Shown one piece after another: positions 17,345 through 25,229 of a stretch of 64,000 nucleotides of DNA. The DNA is taken from the NCBI GenBank assembly GCA_963845445.1, contig CAWJSE010000002.1, forward strand, positions 1,488,001 to 1,552,000, given 5' to 3'. The notes under the pieces were generated by a model. That model saw nothing but the letters and a program-made list of their open reading frames with translations, did no database searches and had not been told where the DNA came from. Every line of letters begins with the position of its first letter. The first letter of the stretch is position 1. Source of the DNA: JABDBL01 sp963845445 (GTDB lineage: Bacteria; Cyanobacteriota; Vampirovibrionia; Obscuribacterales; Obscuribacteraceae). A program made the position numbers and the translations under genes.

Positions 17345-18087
17345 TAATCTGGGCTTCCTAAACGTGCATCGTCCACCCAATCGGCAAGCATTTCAACTTT
17401 GCCATACTTTAAAACTTCCAATGGGGTGTGTCCATCTAAATTAGGAGCAGGGGAATTTAACCACATCTTTAAACCTTTCATAGAGCCAGTTACAATAAGT
17501 AAGCTATCGGCTATACGCTCAAAATGTCTTAATTTTGGTTGGATACTCATAGAATCGGGAGTTTTAACTAGAGTTGATCTAGGTCTAAATACACAAGCAG
17601 CTATTTCAGCCATAGTTAGATCAAAGACATTTGCAATTTTGTTTGCATCAAGTCGGCCACTATCATCATTTCTAAGTTCAGTAACCGGGTTAACTTTAAC
17701 TGGTGTAGGTTGTCTATGTTTAGTACCTTCAAATAATCTTGCTAAATGATATTGTAATTCTCCTGGACTTACAGGCATTCTCATAAGTTGAATCCAGGGT
17801 CTTTGTGCCAAGGCAAACCAAATTTGATCAGTAGGATTTTCACTGGCAAGCAAAATAGCAGGCATAGTAGGATTTTTCTTACGTACTTCTTCAATGAGTT
17901 CTAAGCCATTAATACTGCCAGGTAAGTTTAAATGAAGCATAATCAGATCAGCATCTTCAGTATCTGGAGCACATAGTTGTTCGGCAGATGCAGCCGGGCA
18001 AAGTGTGACATTTGATATATGAGCATGTTCAAAATCACGTTTTAGGCAAGTATCTGAATCTAGAACAAGAGCTTTATAAGTATTCAT
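17344..18087 (-). CDS. Xre/MbcA/ParS-type antitoxin fused to a degenerate receiver domain
   Basis: A 247-residue protein with two parts. Residues 1-120 have the response-regulator receiver plan: acidic pair D10/D12, a strand DLIMLHLNLPG, a switch residue Ser82, and RMPVSPGEL at the end. The phospho-acceptor Asp is His52 and the invariant Lys is Met104, so it should not be phosphorylated in the normal way. Residues 145-247 hold a short helix-turn-helix (LDANKIANVFDLTMAEIAAC) and the toxin-binding tail of the Xre/MbcA/ParS family (MWLNSPAPNLDGHTPLEVL). Known antitoxins of this family lack a receiver domain, as far as I know. It should bind the RES protein and the pair's own promoter; the receiver may dimerise or sense another signal. 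Confidence 0.78.
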   Translation of the reverse strand: MNTYKALVLDSDTCLKRDFEHAHISNVTLCPAASAEQLCAPDTEDADLIMLHLNLPGSINGLELIEEVRKKNPTMPAILLASENPTDQIWFALAQRPWIQLMRMPVSPGELQYHLARLFEGTKHRQPTPVKVNPVTELRNDDSGRLDANKIANVFDLTMAEIAACVFRPRSTLVKTPDSMSIQPKLRHFERIADSLLIVTGSMKGLKMWLNSPAPNLDGHTPLEVLKYGKVEMLADWVDDARLGSPD

Positions 18088-18348
18088 GAGCTAATCCTTA
18101 AGATGAATGTATTAAATACCTCTATTATCTTAACACTGTTTTGACGCTAAATAGTTGCCAGATTGACACTCGTAAGTAATTATTAGGCGTATCTAATAAA
18201 TGCTCCAAATGAAACATGTGTCTTACAAACCCTGGTATTTGGCCATGTTAAGGGCTGAAATAAGGATAAGCCTATTTCTGGCGTTATGCCTGTCTTATAA
18301 CTCTGTCTCATAATTCCATAGATACATTGTTAAGAACTGGGCTATTTC

Positions 18349-18377
18349 TTGACAATTATTAGATTTATATGTATTAT
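18349..18377 (+). promoter_or_regulatory. Sigma70-type promoter of the serine recombinase gene
   Basis: A perfect -35 (TTGACA, 18349-18354), a 17-bp spacer and a -10 TATTAT (18372-18377) lie 32 bp before the ATG at 18410. The rest of the 320-bp gap back to the antitoxin gene shows nothing else I can name. Confidence 0.6.
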
Positions 18378-18409
18378 AAAGGTATGAGTTGAGAGACAAG
18401 GTTATTAAA

Positions 18410-18958
18410 ATGGCAATTATTGGTTATGCAAGGGTTAGTACAAAAGACCAATCACTACAGCTACAGTTAGACGCTTTAAAAACTGCCAGCTGTGAAGTTA
18501 TATATGAAGAACATGAAAGTGGTGCTAACCGTAATCGTCCAGAGCTTGAACAGGCACTTGCTGCTTTAGGCAAAGGCGATACTTTGGTTGTTTATAAGTT
18601 AGACCGATTGTCCAGGTCACTGAAAGATTTAATAGACATAGCTACCCAATTACAAGAAAAAGGTATCTCGTTAAAGTGTACAAGCCAACCAATTGATACT
18701 AGCTCAAGTATGGGCAAATGCTTCTTTCATGTTTTAGGTGCCATAGCTGAATTTGAAAAGGACTTGATTAAAGAGAGAACCATTGCTGGTCTGGAAGCAG
18801 CTAGACGGTTAGGTAGACGAGGTGGCAGACCTAAAACTATTCAATCTGAAAAAATAGCTTTAGCTAAAGAACTTAATCAACAAGGTAGACCAAAAGTAGA
18901 TATAGCTAAACAACTTGGAATTAGCAGGGCCAGCCTTTATAGATTTTTCGCAAATTAG
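18410..18958 (+). CDS. Serine recombinase (resolvase/invertase family)
   Basis: About 182 residues from the ATG at 18410, preceded by AAGG; an upstream TTG start is less likely. The N-terminal catalytic domain has YARVSTKDQ with the nucleophile Ser10, then YKLDRLSRS and FFHVLGAIAEFEKDLIKERT. The C-terminal helix-turn-helix (KVDIAKQLGISRASLYRFF) follows the basic arm RRGGRPK. The size matches Tn3-type resolvases and Hin/Gin invertases, not large serine integrases. It could resolve element multimers or invert a segment; no obvious res or inversion sites were found. Confidence 0.9.
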   Translation: MAIIGYARVSTKDQSLQLQLDALKTASCEVIYEEHESGANRNRPELEQALAALGKGDTLVVYKLDRLSRSLKDLIDIATQLQEKGISLKCTSQPIDTSSSMGKCFFHVLGAIAEFEKDLIKERTIAGLEAARRLGRRGGRPKTIQSEKIALAKELNQQGRPKVDIAKQLGISRASLYRFFAN

Positions 18959-19513
18959 CTATTTGGATAACTTAAGCGCAATATCTTTTTTTAGTAGACT
19001 CACATTCACTGACTTACCATCACAAATAGTGCCAGCTTTGAGTTCGGCAACTAAAGTTTCAAAAGTTACTGCTTTAGCAACCGGCATCATTACGATGGTC
19101 ATTTTTCGTACTGGCTTAAGGCTGGGTTCGCCCCAGTTAAACTCGAAACTTTCATATTCTTGCTGTTCTGGCATAGCTGCTGGAAATGCTTGTCTTAAGT
19201 CCAGCACAAAATCCATCCACTGTCTGAAAGATGGCGATTGTTTGCCATTAATAATTTGATGACAGGTAATGCAAATTCCTGTCCAACTATTTCTGCCAGT
19301 TAACGATGAGCCTCCAAATGACATTACCAATATTTTGCTATTGCAAGCTGAACAATGTTGTATGAGTTGTCCGGTAGTCCATGCAAGCAAAAGATATCCT
19401 AGATACAAGCTGCCATCACCACTGATATATGGCCAAGAACAATAAGCTCCAGAAATATTGCAGAAAAAGTAATCACTACAGCCTAATATAGTTTGCCGAT
19501 GCTGGAGCAGCAA
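18959..19513 (-). CDS. Cysteine-rich hypothetical protein
   Basis: Up to 184 residues, convergent with and abutting the recombinase gene. I do not recognise a family. Two CxxC-like pairs are visible (HCSACNS and GICITCHQII), which could bind zinc, followed by an acidic/aromatic stretch and the Lys-rich end SLLKKDIALKLSK. The start is uncertain: the frame continues upstream through EKEQWQLCHNIDLLLQ to a TGA without any ATG, so either a rare start is used or the N-terminus has been lost. Confidence 0.45.
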   Translation of the reverse strand: MLLQHRQTILGCSDYFFCNISGAYCSWPYISGDGSLYLGYLLLAWTTGQLIQHCSACNSKILVMSFGGSSLTGRNSWTGICITCHQIINGKQSPSFRQWMDFVLDLRQAFPAAMPEQQEYESFEFNWGEPSLKPVRKMTIVMMPVAKAVTFETLVAELKAGTICDGKSVNVSLLKKDIALKLSK

Positions 19514-19692
19514 ATCTATGTTGTGGCATAACTGCCATTGTTCTTTCTCAACATCTTCAATACCGACAGAGGGAAAGTATCACCTCGAAATTAACGCCAT
19601 TCTTAAATATCCGAACAAACCGGCACATTCTAATTCTAATTCATTATTCGTTTAGATGCCTGCTTGCATAGGAGCAGGTATCTGTAATCTCA

Positions 19693-20295
19693 TCAGCATT
19701 GATATACAGGAGTTTGAGCTTTAGCATCAGTTTTAACTTTTGCTTGCTGTTCTTCTTCTAATCTCTCTTTTTCTATTCTCTCTTTTTCCATCTCAACTAA
19801 ACACGTTTCGTAAAATCTTTGCATGTCTCTACGCCTGTTAAGGGCTTCAGCAGTGTCGTATACATGCCTGTCTTCCTCTAGTCCCTCAGATGCAGCAATT
19901 CGATCAAATAACTCAAACCGAAGGTGTTCAAATTTTTGTACTGAACTGACAAAATTATTTAAAGAGCAAGAGGCGTTATAGCCGGTTAGTTTATCTGATT
20001 TTAATTCCGCCAGTAACTTGTCCATCACTGGTTTTATAAATTTCTTCTCGTAACTTACTAATTTAGACAAACCATTCCTATATTCAGAAACTGGCAAGAT
20101 ATTATCCACTCCCAGTTCAAGTTGTTTTTGCCATTTACGTATTTGCTTTCCAGTAGTGCCATATTTTCGTGCTATTTGGTGTATATCAGAGTTAGTTTCC
20201 GCCGCCTCTAATAACATTGTTGCCTTTTCTTTGGCAGTCCATCCACACCTTGGGTCATGGAGTGTTATTTCTTCTTCTATAGATAAATCATTCAT
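19693..20295 (-). CDS. Helix-turn-helix protein with coiled-coil tail
   Basis: A 200-residue protein. Residues 15-60 (CGWTAKEKATMLLEAAE through TGKQIRKWQKQLE) form a homeodomain-like helix-turn-helix of the kind seen in transposase OrfA proteins and small terminase subunits. The C-terminal 40 residues are very rich in Glu, Lys and Arg (EMEKERIEKERLEEEQQ), predicted coiled coil. There is no DDE partner nearby, so it is more likely a DNA-binding accessory protein of the element than a transposase. Confidence 0.55.
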   Translation of the reverse strand: MNDLSIEEEITLHDPRCGWTAKEKATMLLEAAETNSDIHQIARKYGTTGKQIRKWQKQLELGVDNILPVSEYRNGLSKLVSYEKKFIKPVMDKLLAELKSDKLTGYNASCSLNNFVSSVQKFEHLRFELFDRIAASEGLEEDRHVYDTAEALNRRRDMQRFYETCLVEMEKERIEKERLEEEQQAKVKTDAKAQTPVYQC

Positions 20296-20868
20296 AATTC
20301 TAGTATCCTTATCAACAATAATGTGTTTATTAGTTCAGTTTTCTAAATCATAAACTTCTTTGAGGATTTCGCTAAAAAACAGGTGTTTTTCTGCCCAATA
20401 TTTGACCGAAAGACCTGTTTTCATAGGCAAAATGTTGAAATACCCCCACCCCAATAGTCATAAGCTAGGAATACAATAGAAAGATTAGCAATCGTTAATC
20501 TTTTTGGTCTTCTTATCTAAATTTATAACCCTGTAATTTCAAATACTGCTGTCAGCTAATTGGATTTAAGTTTTTGAATTAGATGGAATATATTAATTTT
20601 GCTTAATTTATATCCACAAGATAGCTATTATCAACTTTAAGGATTGTTGGATTTTAGTAAGCTGTTTTTATGCTCAGTAGGCATTTAGCCTTGATTAATG
20701 AGCTACTAGCAGCCCATCTTGGTTCTTTCCTGGCAGAGCAAATTGACTCATTACACAACTTGTCTAGCTGAAATATAAACAACGCTAATTAACCCCCTTG
20801 AATACATTATTAATTTTATGGTACTTGTAAGGAGATAAGATTAAATTTTTTGTTCATTGTGATTAAAT
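20296..20868. other. Non-coding AT-rich gap
   Basis: About 570 bp, very AT-rich, with no supported gene. It separates the leftward helix-turn-helix gene from the rightward replication-like module. A replication origin or the promoters for both sides could be here, but I saw no iteron set. Confidence 0.35.
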
Positions 20869-21906
20869 ATGCTACCCATATCCAACTTTCAAACTAAACC
20901 AATCAATCCTTCCGAATCTTTTGGGAGGGAACCTATTAATCATGGTAATACCAGCACTAATTTACCCAAGGTAAAGCCACCGGCACATGTTAAAAATCAA
21001 CCCAAATGGTTAAAGGGCCGTATTTTTGCTATAGAGAAAAAGTTTTTGCCGGAACAGGCTGATCAAGTAGCACATTGTCTTAGTTATTACTATTTGTCTG
21101 GTGACCCATCATTAGGAGTTAATGCAGTACGAGATCCAAATACTAGGGCAACACTAATTAAGAGCATATTTATTGATTCTCTACCAAATCTACCTGAGGA
21201 TATAAAAACATCACTTTGGGCAGATATTGACAAAAAATGTCAGTGGAAGCCAAAGGACAAAAGTAAAGTTAGACAGCAAGCAGGTAACATTCGTGCTGGC
21301 CTAAAAGCAAGGCAAAGAGTTTTTGATGCTTGTATAAAATTTATTAGACGTAATGGCACTTTGCCTTCAATCAGTAGACTAGACAAGTTAGGCAAATGCA
21401 GATTTGAAGTAGCCAAAGAAGTTAGAAAAAAGATAATTGATTTGATGGTGCAAGTGGAGTTAAGCACACAGACTCGCTATCCAGAGGTGCTAAATGATAA
21501 TGATAAGCAGATGGTGCAAGGGATACAGAGTACACCAGGCAATTTCCTTGAGAAACAGGGTGAACTTTCCCTAGATAATCTATCTATTATCAATAAGATA
21601 GATACTTTAGGAATAAGATGGAGTGATGTCCTACAAAGAAGCCCTGTAAGGGCTAAGTCAGTTACATCATCAAAACAAATTACGAATCCAAAGTCTTCTA
21701 CGGTATCCCCTGTCAGACTCAAGGTACTTGCATCATCTAAAGAAGATGAAACTGCCAAGTTTGAAAGTGAGGCTGCCTCAGAAAAAATCTTATCTTTTAG
21801 GGAGCAATTTAAAAAGCACTTTCCTGAACGGCATCAGCAGATTAAAGCAGCTAGTGAGCTAGATGCTAAAGTTGCAGCCAAAAGATCTGGAAAAAAGATA
21901 CTGTAA
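20869..21906 (+). CDS. Hypothetical protein of the element's replication-like module
   Basis: A 345-residue basic protein with no family I recognise. The N-terminal 60 residues are Pro/Asn-rich and likely disordered, the middle (about 60-200) is helical and Lys/Arg-rich, and the C-terminus is Ser/Lys-rich. It is first in a tightly packed rightward set (zinc-ribbon-like protein, split helicase, integrase), which suggests a role in replication initiation or helicase loading. That role is inferred from position only. Confidence 0.5.
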   Translation: MLPISNFQTKPINPSESFGREPINHGNTSTNLPKVKPPAHVKNQPKWLKGRIFAIEKKFLPEQADQVAHCLSYYYLSGDPSLGVNAVRDPNTRATLIKSIFIDSLPNLPEDIKTSLWADIDKKCQWKPKDKSKVRQQAGNIRAGLKARQRVFDACIKFIRRNGTLPSISRLDKLGKCRFEVAKEVRKKIIDLMVQVELSTQTRYPEVLNDNDKQMVQGIQSTPGNFLEKQGELSLDNLSIINKIDTLGIRWSDVLQRSPVRAKSVTSSKQITNPKSSTVSPVRLKVLASSKEDETAKFESEAASEKILSFREQFKKHFPERHQQIKAASELDAKVAAKRSGKKIL

Positions 21907-22063
21907 GTATTGTAGCTCTACCATCGAATGGATCAAAAATTCTAATGGTATCAATCTGCCAGTAGTTCCTGGGGCAAATGTAGTACGTAATGAAGTCTAC
22001 GATCCAAATAAGCACCAACTGCATCGAGATATTTGCCCGAAATGGCCTTTAGAAGCAGCTTAG
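21863..22063 (+). CDS. Small putative zinc-binding protein
   Basis: A 66-residue protein overlapping the preceding gene by 44 bp. CKYC at residues 14-17 and a later HRDIC segment could form a treble-clef or zinc-ribbon site. Its place between the hypothetical gene and the helicase gene, with strong overlap, supports a real translated gene of the same operon. Confidence 0.5.
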   Translation: MLKLQPKDLEKRYCKYCSSTIEWIKNSNGINLPVVPGANVVRNEVYDPNKHQLHRDICPKWPLEAA

Positions 22064-22078
22064 TTAAGGATAATATTT

Positions 22079-22618
22079 ATGGTTAATCAACAGAATACTT
22101 TGCCCCCTAATCTACAAACTCAAATTTTAAGTTTGCTTCTTTTTGATGATGAAAATGGTAAATTTGCTAAAAATGCTTTACCTATAGAAGTATGGGCTGG
22201 AGACGTGTCATTTTCGCTTCTCATTAACAAGATTTATGAGTACATTGATACATACAAAAAAGCACCTGGTGATATGGTTAATACACTCATTGAAGAATTA
22301 TCTATAAGTAAAGACAGGCAACAGCTGTTAGAAGGAGTAATTACAAATTGTAGAAAAATTTTTAATGACGGTATGAACATAGAATATATAGTTGATTCTA
22401 TACATAAATTTCATCGGCAAAGTAATTTACGTAATGCAGCGTTGAAGTGCTTAAAAAATTTAGATGCTGGATGTGTTGATGAAGCTGAAGAAATTTTTTA
22501 CTCGGCTGCCAAACAAAAAATTACTCCATTTGACACTGGCACAACTTTGCTTAGAGGTGCCGAAGAATTATTTTCTGAAAAGAACCAAGATTCTCGATTA
22601 AATCTTGCTCAATATTAA
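22079..22618 (+). CDS. DnaB-like helicase, N-terminal domain piece
   Basis: A 179-residue helical protein resembling the N-terminal domain of DnaB-type replicative helicases (LQTQILSLLLFD opening, later KFHRQSNLRNAALKCLKNL). It ends 14 bp inside the ATPase piece. Removing one A from the AAA at 22600-22602 fuses the frames as SRLILLNIKALDTRNLNPQR, a natural linker. So it is either one gene with a one-base insertion or two coupled genes. Confidence 0.6.
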   Translation: MVNQQNTLPPNLQTQILSLLLFDDENGKFAKNALPIEVWAGDVSFSLLINKIYEYIDTYKKAPGDMVNTLIEELSISKDRQQLLEGVITNCRKIFNDGMNIEYIVDSIHKFHRQSNLRNAALKCLKNLDAGCVDEAEEIFYSAAKQKITPFDTGTTLLRGAEELFSEKNQDSRLNLAQY

Positions 22619-23513
22619 GGCTCTAGATACACGTAACTTAAATCCTCAGCGTAAAGAGCTGTTTCTGTTTGTGGCACCTCCAAAACGGGGGAAATCATGG
22701 TTCTTGATCAATGCTGCTAAACAAGCTATGAATCAGAATAAAAAAGTTGTTCATATAAGTTTGGAAATGTCAGAAAAAATTGTTACTAAACGGTATCTAC
22801 AATCAATTTTTGGTACAACAACTAGTAACACTGATAAAAATGCACCTATGATTTTCTTCAGTGAAAATGGTGATTTTAACCTAAATGTATCAGATGAAAA
22901 GCCACCAACACTTCAGGCTGAATCAAAAAATATTATTGAGAGTCTAAGTAATGAAGGAACACACACCTGGATGAATAGAAATCTCAGGATTAAGCAATTT
23001 CCTACAGGTGGACTATCTTTGCCACAGCTTAATGCCTATCTGGATTCATTAGAGATGAAGGATAATTGGATTCCAGATGTGCTAGTTGTCGATTATGCTG
23101 ATTTGATGAAAGTAAGAGGCAAGGGCAGTAATGACTATCGTATTGAACTTGGTCAGATTTATAAGGAACTAAGGGGACTGGCTGTAGAACGCAACTTGAT
23201 GCTAATAACAGCTTCTCAATCTAATAGGGGAGGTGCTGATAAGGAAAGAATTGATGATACAGATATAGCTGAAGATTATTCTAAAATTGCCACAGCTGAT
23301 ACAGTTATTACTTATAGTCAGAAAGAAACAGAAAAGACGTTAGGGTTAGCTAGATTGTATGTGGCTAATAGCCGTAATGCTGAGGATCGATTTGAAATTC
23401 TAATAAGTCAACATTATAGTACCGGACAGTTTGCCCTGGATTCATGTGATTTTACACATGAGACTAAAGACAAATACGATAAAACACTTAAAGAGTTGAG
23501 CAATCAATGCTAA
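22605..23513 (+). CDS. DnaB-like helicase, RecA-fold ATPase piece
   Basis: A 302-residue ATPase. Walker A is APPKRGKSW, Walker B is VLVVDYADLM, an arginine-containing ITASQSNRGG segment follows, and the core runs to about residue 280, as in DnaB C-terminal domains of phages and mobile elements. The apparent start is a TTG directly after a stop in this frame, which supports the idea that it belongs with the piece upstream. No primase or loader is recognisable. Confidence 0.7.
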   Translation: MLNIKALDTRNLNPQRKELFLFVAPPKRGKSWFLINAAKQAMNQNKKVVHISLEMSEKIVTKRYLQSIFGTTTSNTDKNAPMIFFSENGDFNLNVSDEKPPTLQAESKNIIESLSNEGTHTWMNRNLRIKQFPTGGLSLPQLNAYLDSLEMKDNWIPDVLVVDYADLMKVRGKGSNDYRIELGQIYKELRGLAVERNLMLITASQSNRGGADKERIDDTDIAEDYSKIATADTVITYSQKETEKTLGLARLYVANSRNAEDRFEILISQHYSTGQFALDSCDFTHETKDKYDKTLKELSNQC

Positions 23514-23546
23514 AACAAGTGCTAAGTGAGGTTTTCAAACTGATAC

Positions 23547-24671
23547 ATGTCCAAGACAAAACATACATTAGCAGTAGGCGAACAGAAGGGTGGAATCTGG
23601 CGAAGGTCAGAGGATACTTACTTAGTTCGCATGATGATCAATGGTAAACGAAAATACATTAATGCCGGTGCGGACTATCAAGCAGCGGTACTACTTGCCC
23701 AAGACGCTAAGAAGCGTAGAACGCAGGAGCGTCTGACTGGACGGAGCACTTTAGTTGGTGAGTTATTCAAGAAAAAATCTAGTCTGACTCTTAGCGAATT
23801 GGTCGCCCGTTATATAGAAATAAAACAACCACGTTTAAAGAGAGCTACTATTAGCTTTTATAATGATGTTAAGCGACACCTTCAGCCATTATATGATAAG
23901 GCAGTCGATAAGCTATCGCTTAGCGAAATCAGCCTCCTGATTAAAAGCCTTCAAAATAAAAACTTAAGCGCAAAAACTATTAATCACACGCTTAGATTAG
24001 CTAAATCAGTATGTAACTTAGCAATAAAAGAACAATGGATCGAAACTAATCCTTTTGCTTCAGTACAAGATCTACGAGTAACAAAGCATGAACCCAATCC
24101 ATTTACTAAAGATGAATTACTGCGCATCTGGGCTAAATTAGATCCGCATTTAAAACCATACTTTGTTTTACAAAGTGCAACCGGACTGCGCAGTGGCGAG
24201 CTAATGGCACTTAGATGGAAAGATTTCGACTGGAAACATGATCAAATACATATAACGAAAAGTCGATGGCGGGGGATTGAAAGTAATACAAAAACAAAAG
24301 AATCTGATAGACGAATATTCTTGCCTTCAAATATAGGCAAGATGCTAAAAGAACTACAGAAATCTCGTAATGCCCCTAACGATGCCCTGCTTGTAATAAG
24401 TAAAACAGGAAAACCATATACTGTATATTTAGAAAAATATTGGAAGGCAGCTTTAAAAGCAGCAAAGGTTCCATACCGGCGACCTTATGTGCTTCGTTCC
24501 ACATTTGCATCAATGGCCTTACAAACAGGTACTGATTTAGGTTATATTAGCAAGGCACTTGGACATACATCAATAAAGATGACAGGTGATCATTATTTGC
24601 GTTACTTAAAAGATGCAGATAAGCAGAACAAGGAAAAGGTGTCAATAATGGTAAATGGTTTCTTTAAATAG
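23547..24671 (+). CDS. int: Tyrosine integrase
   Basis: A 374-residue site-specific recombinase. The N-terminal arm-binding region (to about 75) is followed by a SAM-like core-binding domain (about 80-175) and the catalytic domain. Catalytic residues: Arg215 (ATGLRSGEL), a Box II YVLRST with Arg317 and Tyr in the first His place, His340 (LGHTS) and nucleophile Tyr350 (GDHYLRY). It lies 118 bp from the right att core and reads toward it. It should insert and excise this element together with the excisionase-like protein at the left end. Confidence 0.92.
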   Translation: MSKTKHTLAVGEQKGGIWRRSEDTYLVRMMINGKRKYINAGADYQAAVLLAQDAKKRRTQERLTGRSTLVGELFKKKSSLTLSELVARYIEIKQPRLKRATISFYNDVKRHLQPLYDKAVDKLSLSEISLLIKSLQNKNLSAKTINHTLRLAKSVCNLAIKEQWIETNPFASVQDLRVTKHEPNPFTKDELLRIWAKLDPHLKPYFVLQSATGLRSGELMALRWKDFDWKHDQIHITKSRWRGIESNTKTKESDRRIFLPSNIGKMLKELQKSRNAPNDALLVISKTGKPYTVYLEKYWKAALKAAKVPYRRPYVLRSTFASMALQTGTDLGYISKALGHTSIKMTGDHYLRYLKDADKQNKEKVSIMVNGFFK

Positions 24672-24721
24672 GAAAAACAAATGCGTAACTTGGCGTCTTT
24701 TGACAACATTTCACAAGTAAT

Positions 24722-24742
24722 CTGGCTACAAAATTGGCTACA
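24722..24742. repeat. Right tandem TGGCTACA site (candidate integrase arm site)
   Basis: CTGGCTACA and TTGGCTACA in tandem, in the same orientation as the left-end pair at 12679-12699 and differing from it at two positions over 21 bp. A weaker shared motif, TTGGCGT, lies nearby at both ends (12647-12653 and 24690-24696). Confidence 0.5.
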
Positions 24743-24789
24743 CCGGGTGTTACCTCCTATAGCTAGAGCCAGTTTTAAGCCTCCAAACA

Positions 24790-24805
24790 CCTGGTAATAT
24801 ACCAG
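24790..24805. repeat. Right attachment site (attR)
   Basis: The second copy of the 16-bp core. The inverted arms here are only CTGGTA/TACCAG. The core ends one base before the lepA ATG (24807), so the element inserted into the leader of lepA and now provides everything upstream of its start codon. Confidence 0.7.
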
Positions 24806-24806
24806 A

Positions 24807-25229
24807 ATGAAGTCCTTCCCTGATGAAAAATTAGAGCCCAAGTATATTCGCAATTTTTCAATAATTGCCCATATAGACCATGGCAAATCGACCCTGGCTG
24901 ACCGGCTATTGGAAACTACCGCCACTTTGTCTAAGCGTGAGATGCAAGAACAGGTACTGGATACAATGGATTTGGAGCGGGAACGCGGCATTACAATCAA
25001 AGCCCAGCCGGCACGTATGGAATATAGAGCCCAGGACGGCCATCAATATATTTTAAATCTTATCGATACCCCAGGACATGTTGATTTTGGTTATGAAGTT
25101 TCACGAAGTTTAGCTGCTTGTGAAGGTGCCTTATTAATCGTTGACTGCCACTCAAGGTGTAGAAGCACAAACTTTAGCCAATGTGCATTTAGCAGTAGAA
25201 AACAATTTAGAAATTGTGCCTGTAATTAA
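24807..25229 (+). CDS. lepA: Elongation factor 4 (LepA), N-terminal part of a frameshifted gene
   Basis: This holds the start of the GTPase domain: G1 AHIDHGKST, switch region ERERGITIK and G3 DTPGHVDFG. After LLIVDC the reading turns to nonsense and stops. Deleting the T at 25146 (GAC-T-GCC) restores LIVDATQGVEAQTLANVH and joins the rest of the gene at 25141-26628. No good Shine-Dalgarno site precedes the ATG, and the upstream DNA now belongs to the element. LepA remodels or back-translocates stalled ribosomes. Confidence 0.85.
   Translation: MKSFPDEKLEPKYIRNFSIIAHIDHGKSTLADRLLETTATLSKREMQEQVLDTMDLERERGITIKAQPARMEYRAQDGHQYILNLIDTPGHVDFGYEVSRSLAACEGALLIVDCHSRCRSTNFSQCAFSSRKQFRNCACN

Larger units (their letters stand above)
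12545..24805. mobile_element. Integrative element (about 12.3 kb) with tyrosine integrase
   Basis: The block is bounded by a 16-bp direct repeat (CCTGGTAATATACCAG at 12545-12560 and 24790-24805). It has an excisionase-like gene at the left end and a tyrosine integrase at the right end. Inside are a serine recombinase, a DnaB-type helicase split over two frames, a RES/Xre toxin-antitoxin pair and a large mosaic protein. No capsid, tail, terminase large subunit, relaxase or type IV secretion gene is recognisable, so it is neither a complete prophage nor a self-transmissible ICE. A phage satellite, a mobilisable element or an integrated plasmid remains possible. Outside the repeats lie the housekeeping genes for methionine/folate and LepA. 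Confidence 0.75.

Noticed and set aside
19693..20295. Transposase OrfA of an insertion sequence
   Set aside because: No DDE partner gene and no terminal inverted repeats nearby; the coiled-coil tail is unlike OrfA.
12545..24805. Prophage
   Set aside because: No capsid, portal, tail, lysis or large terminase gene is recognisable among the cargo.
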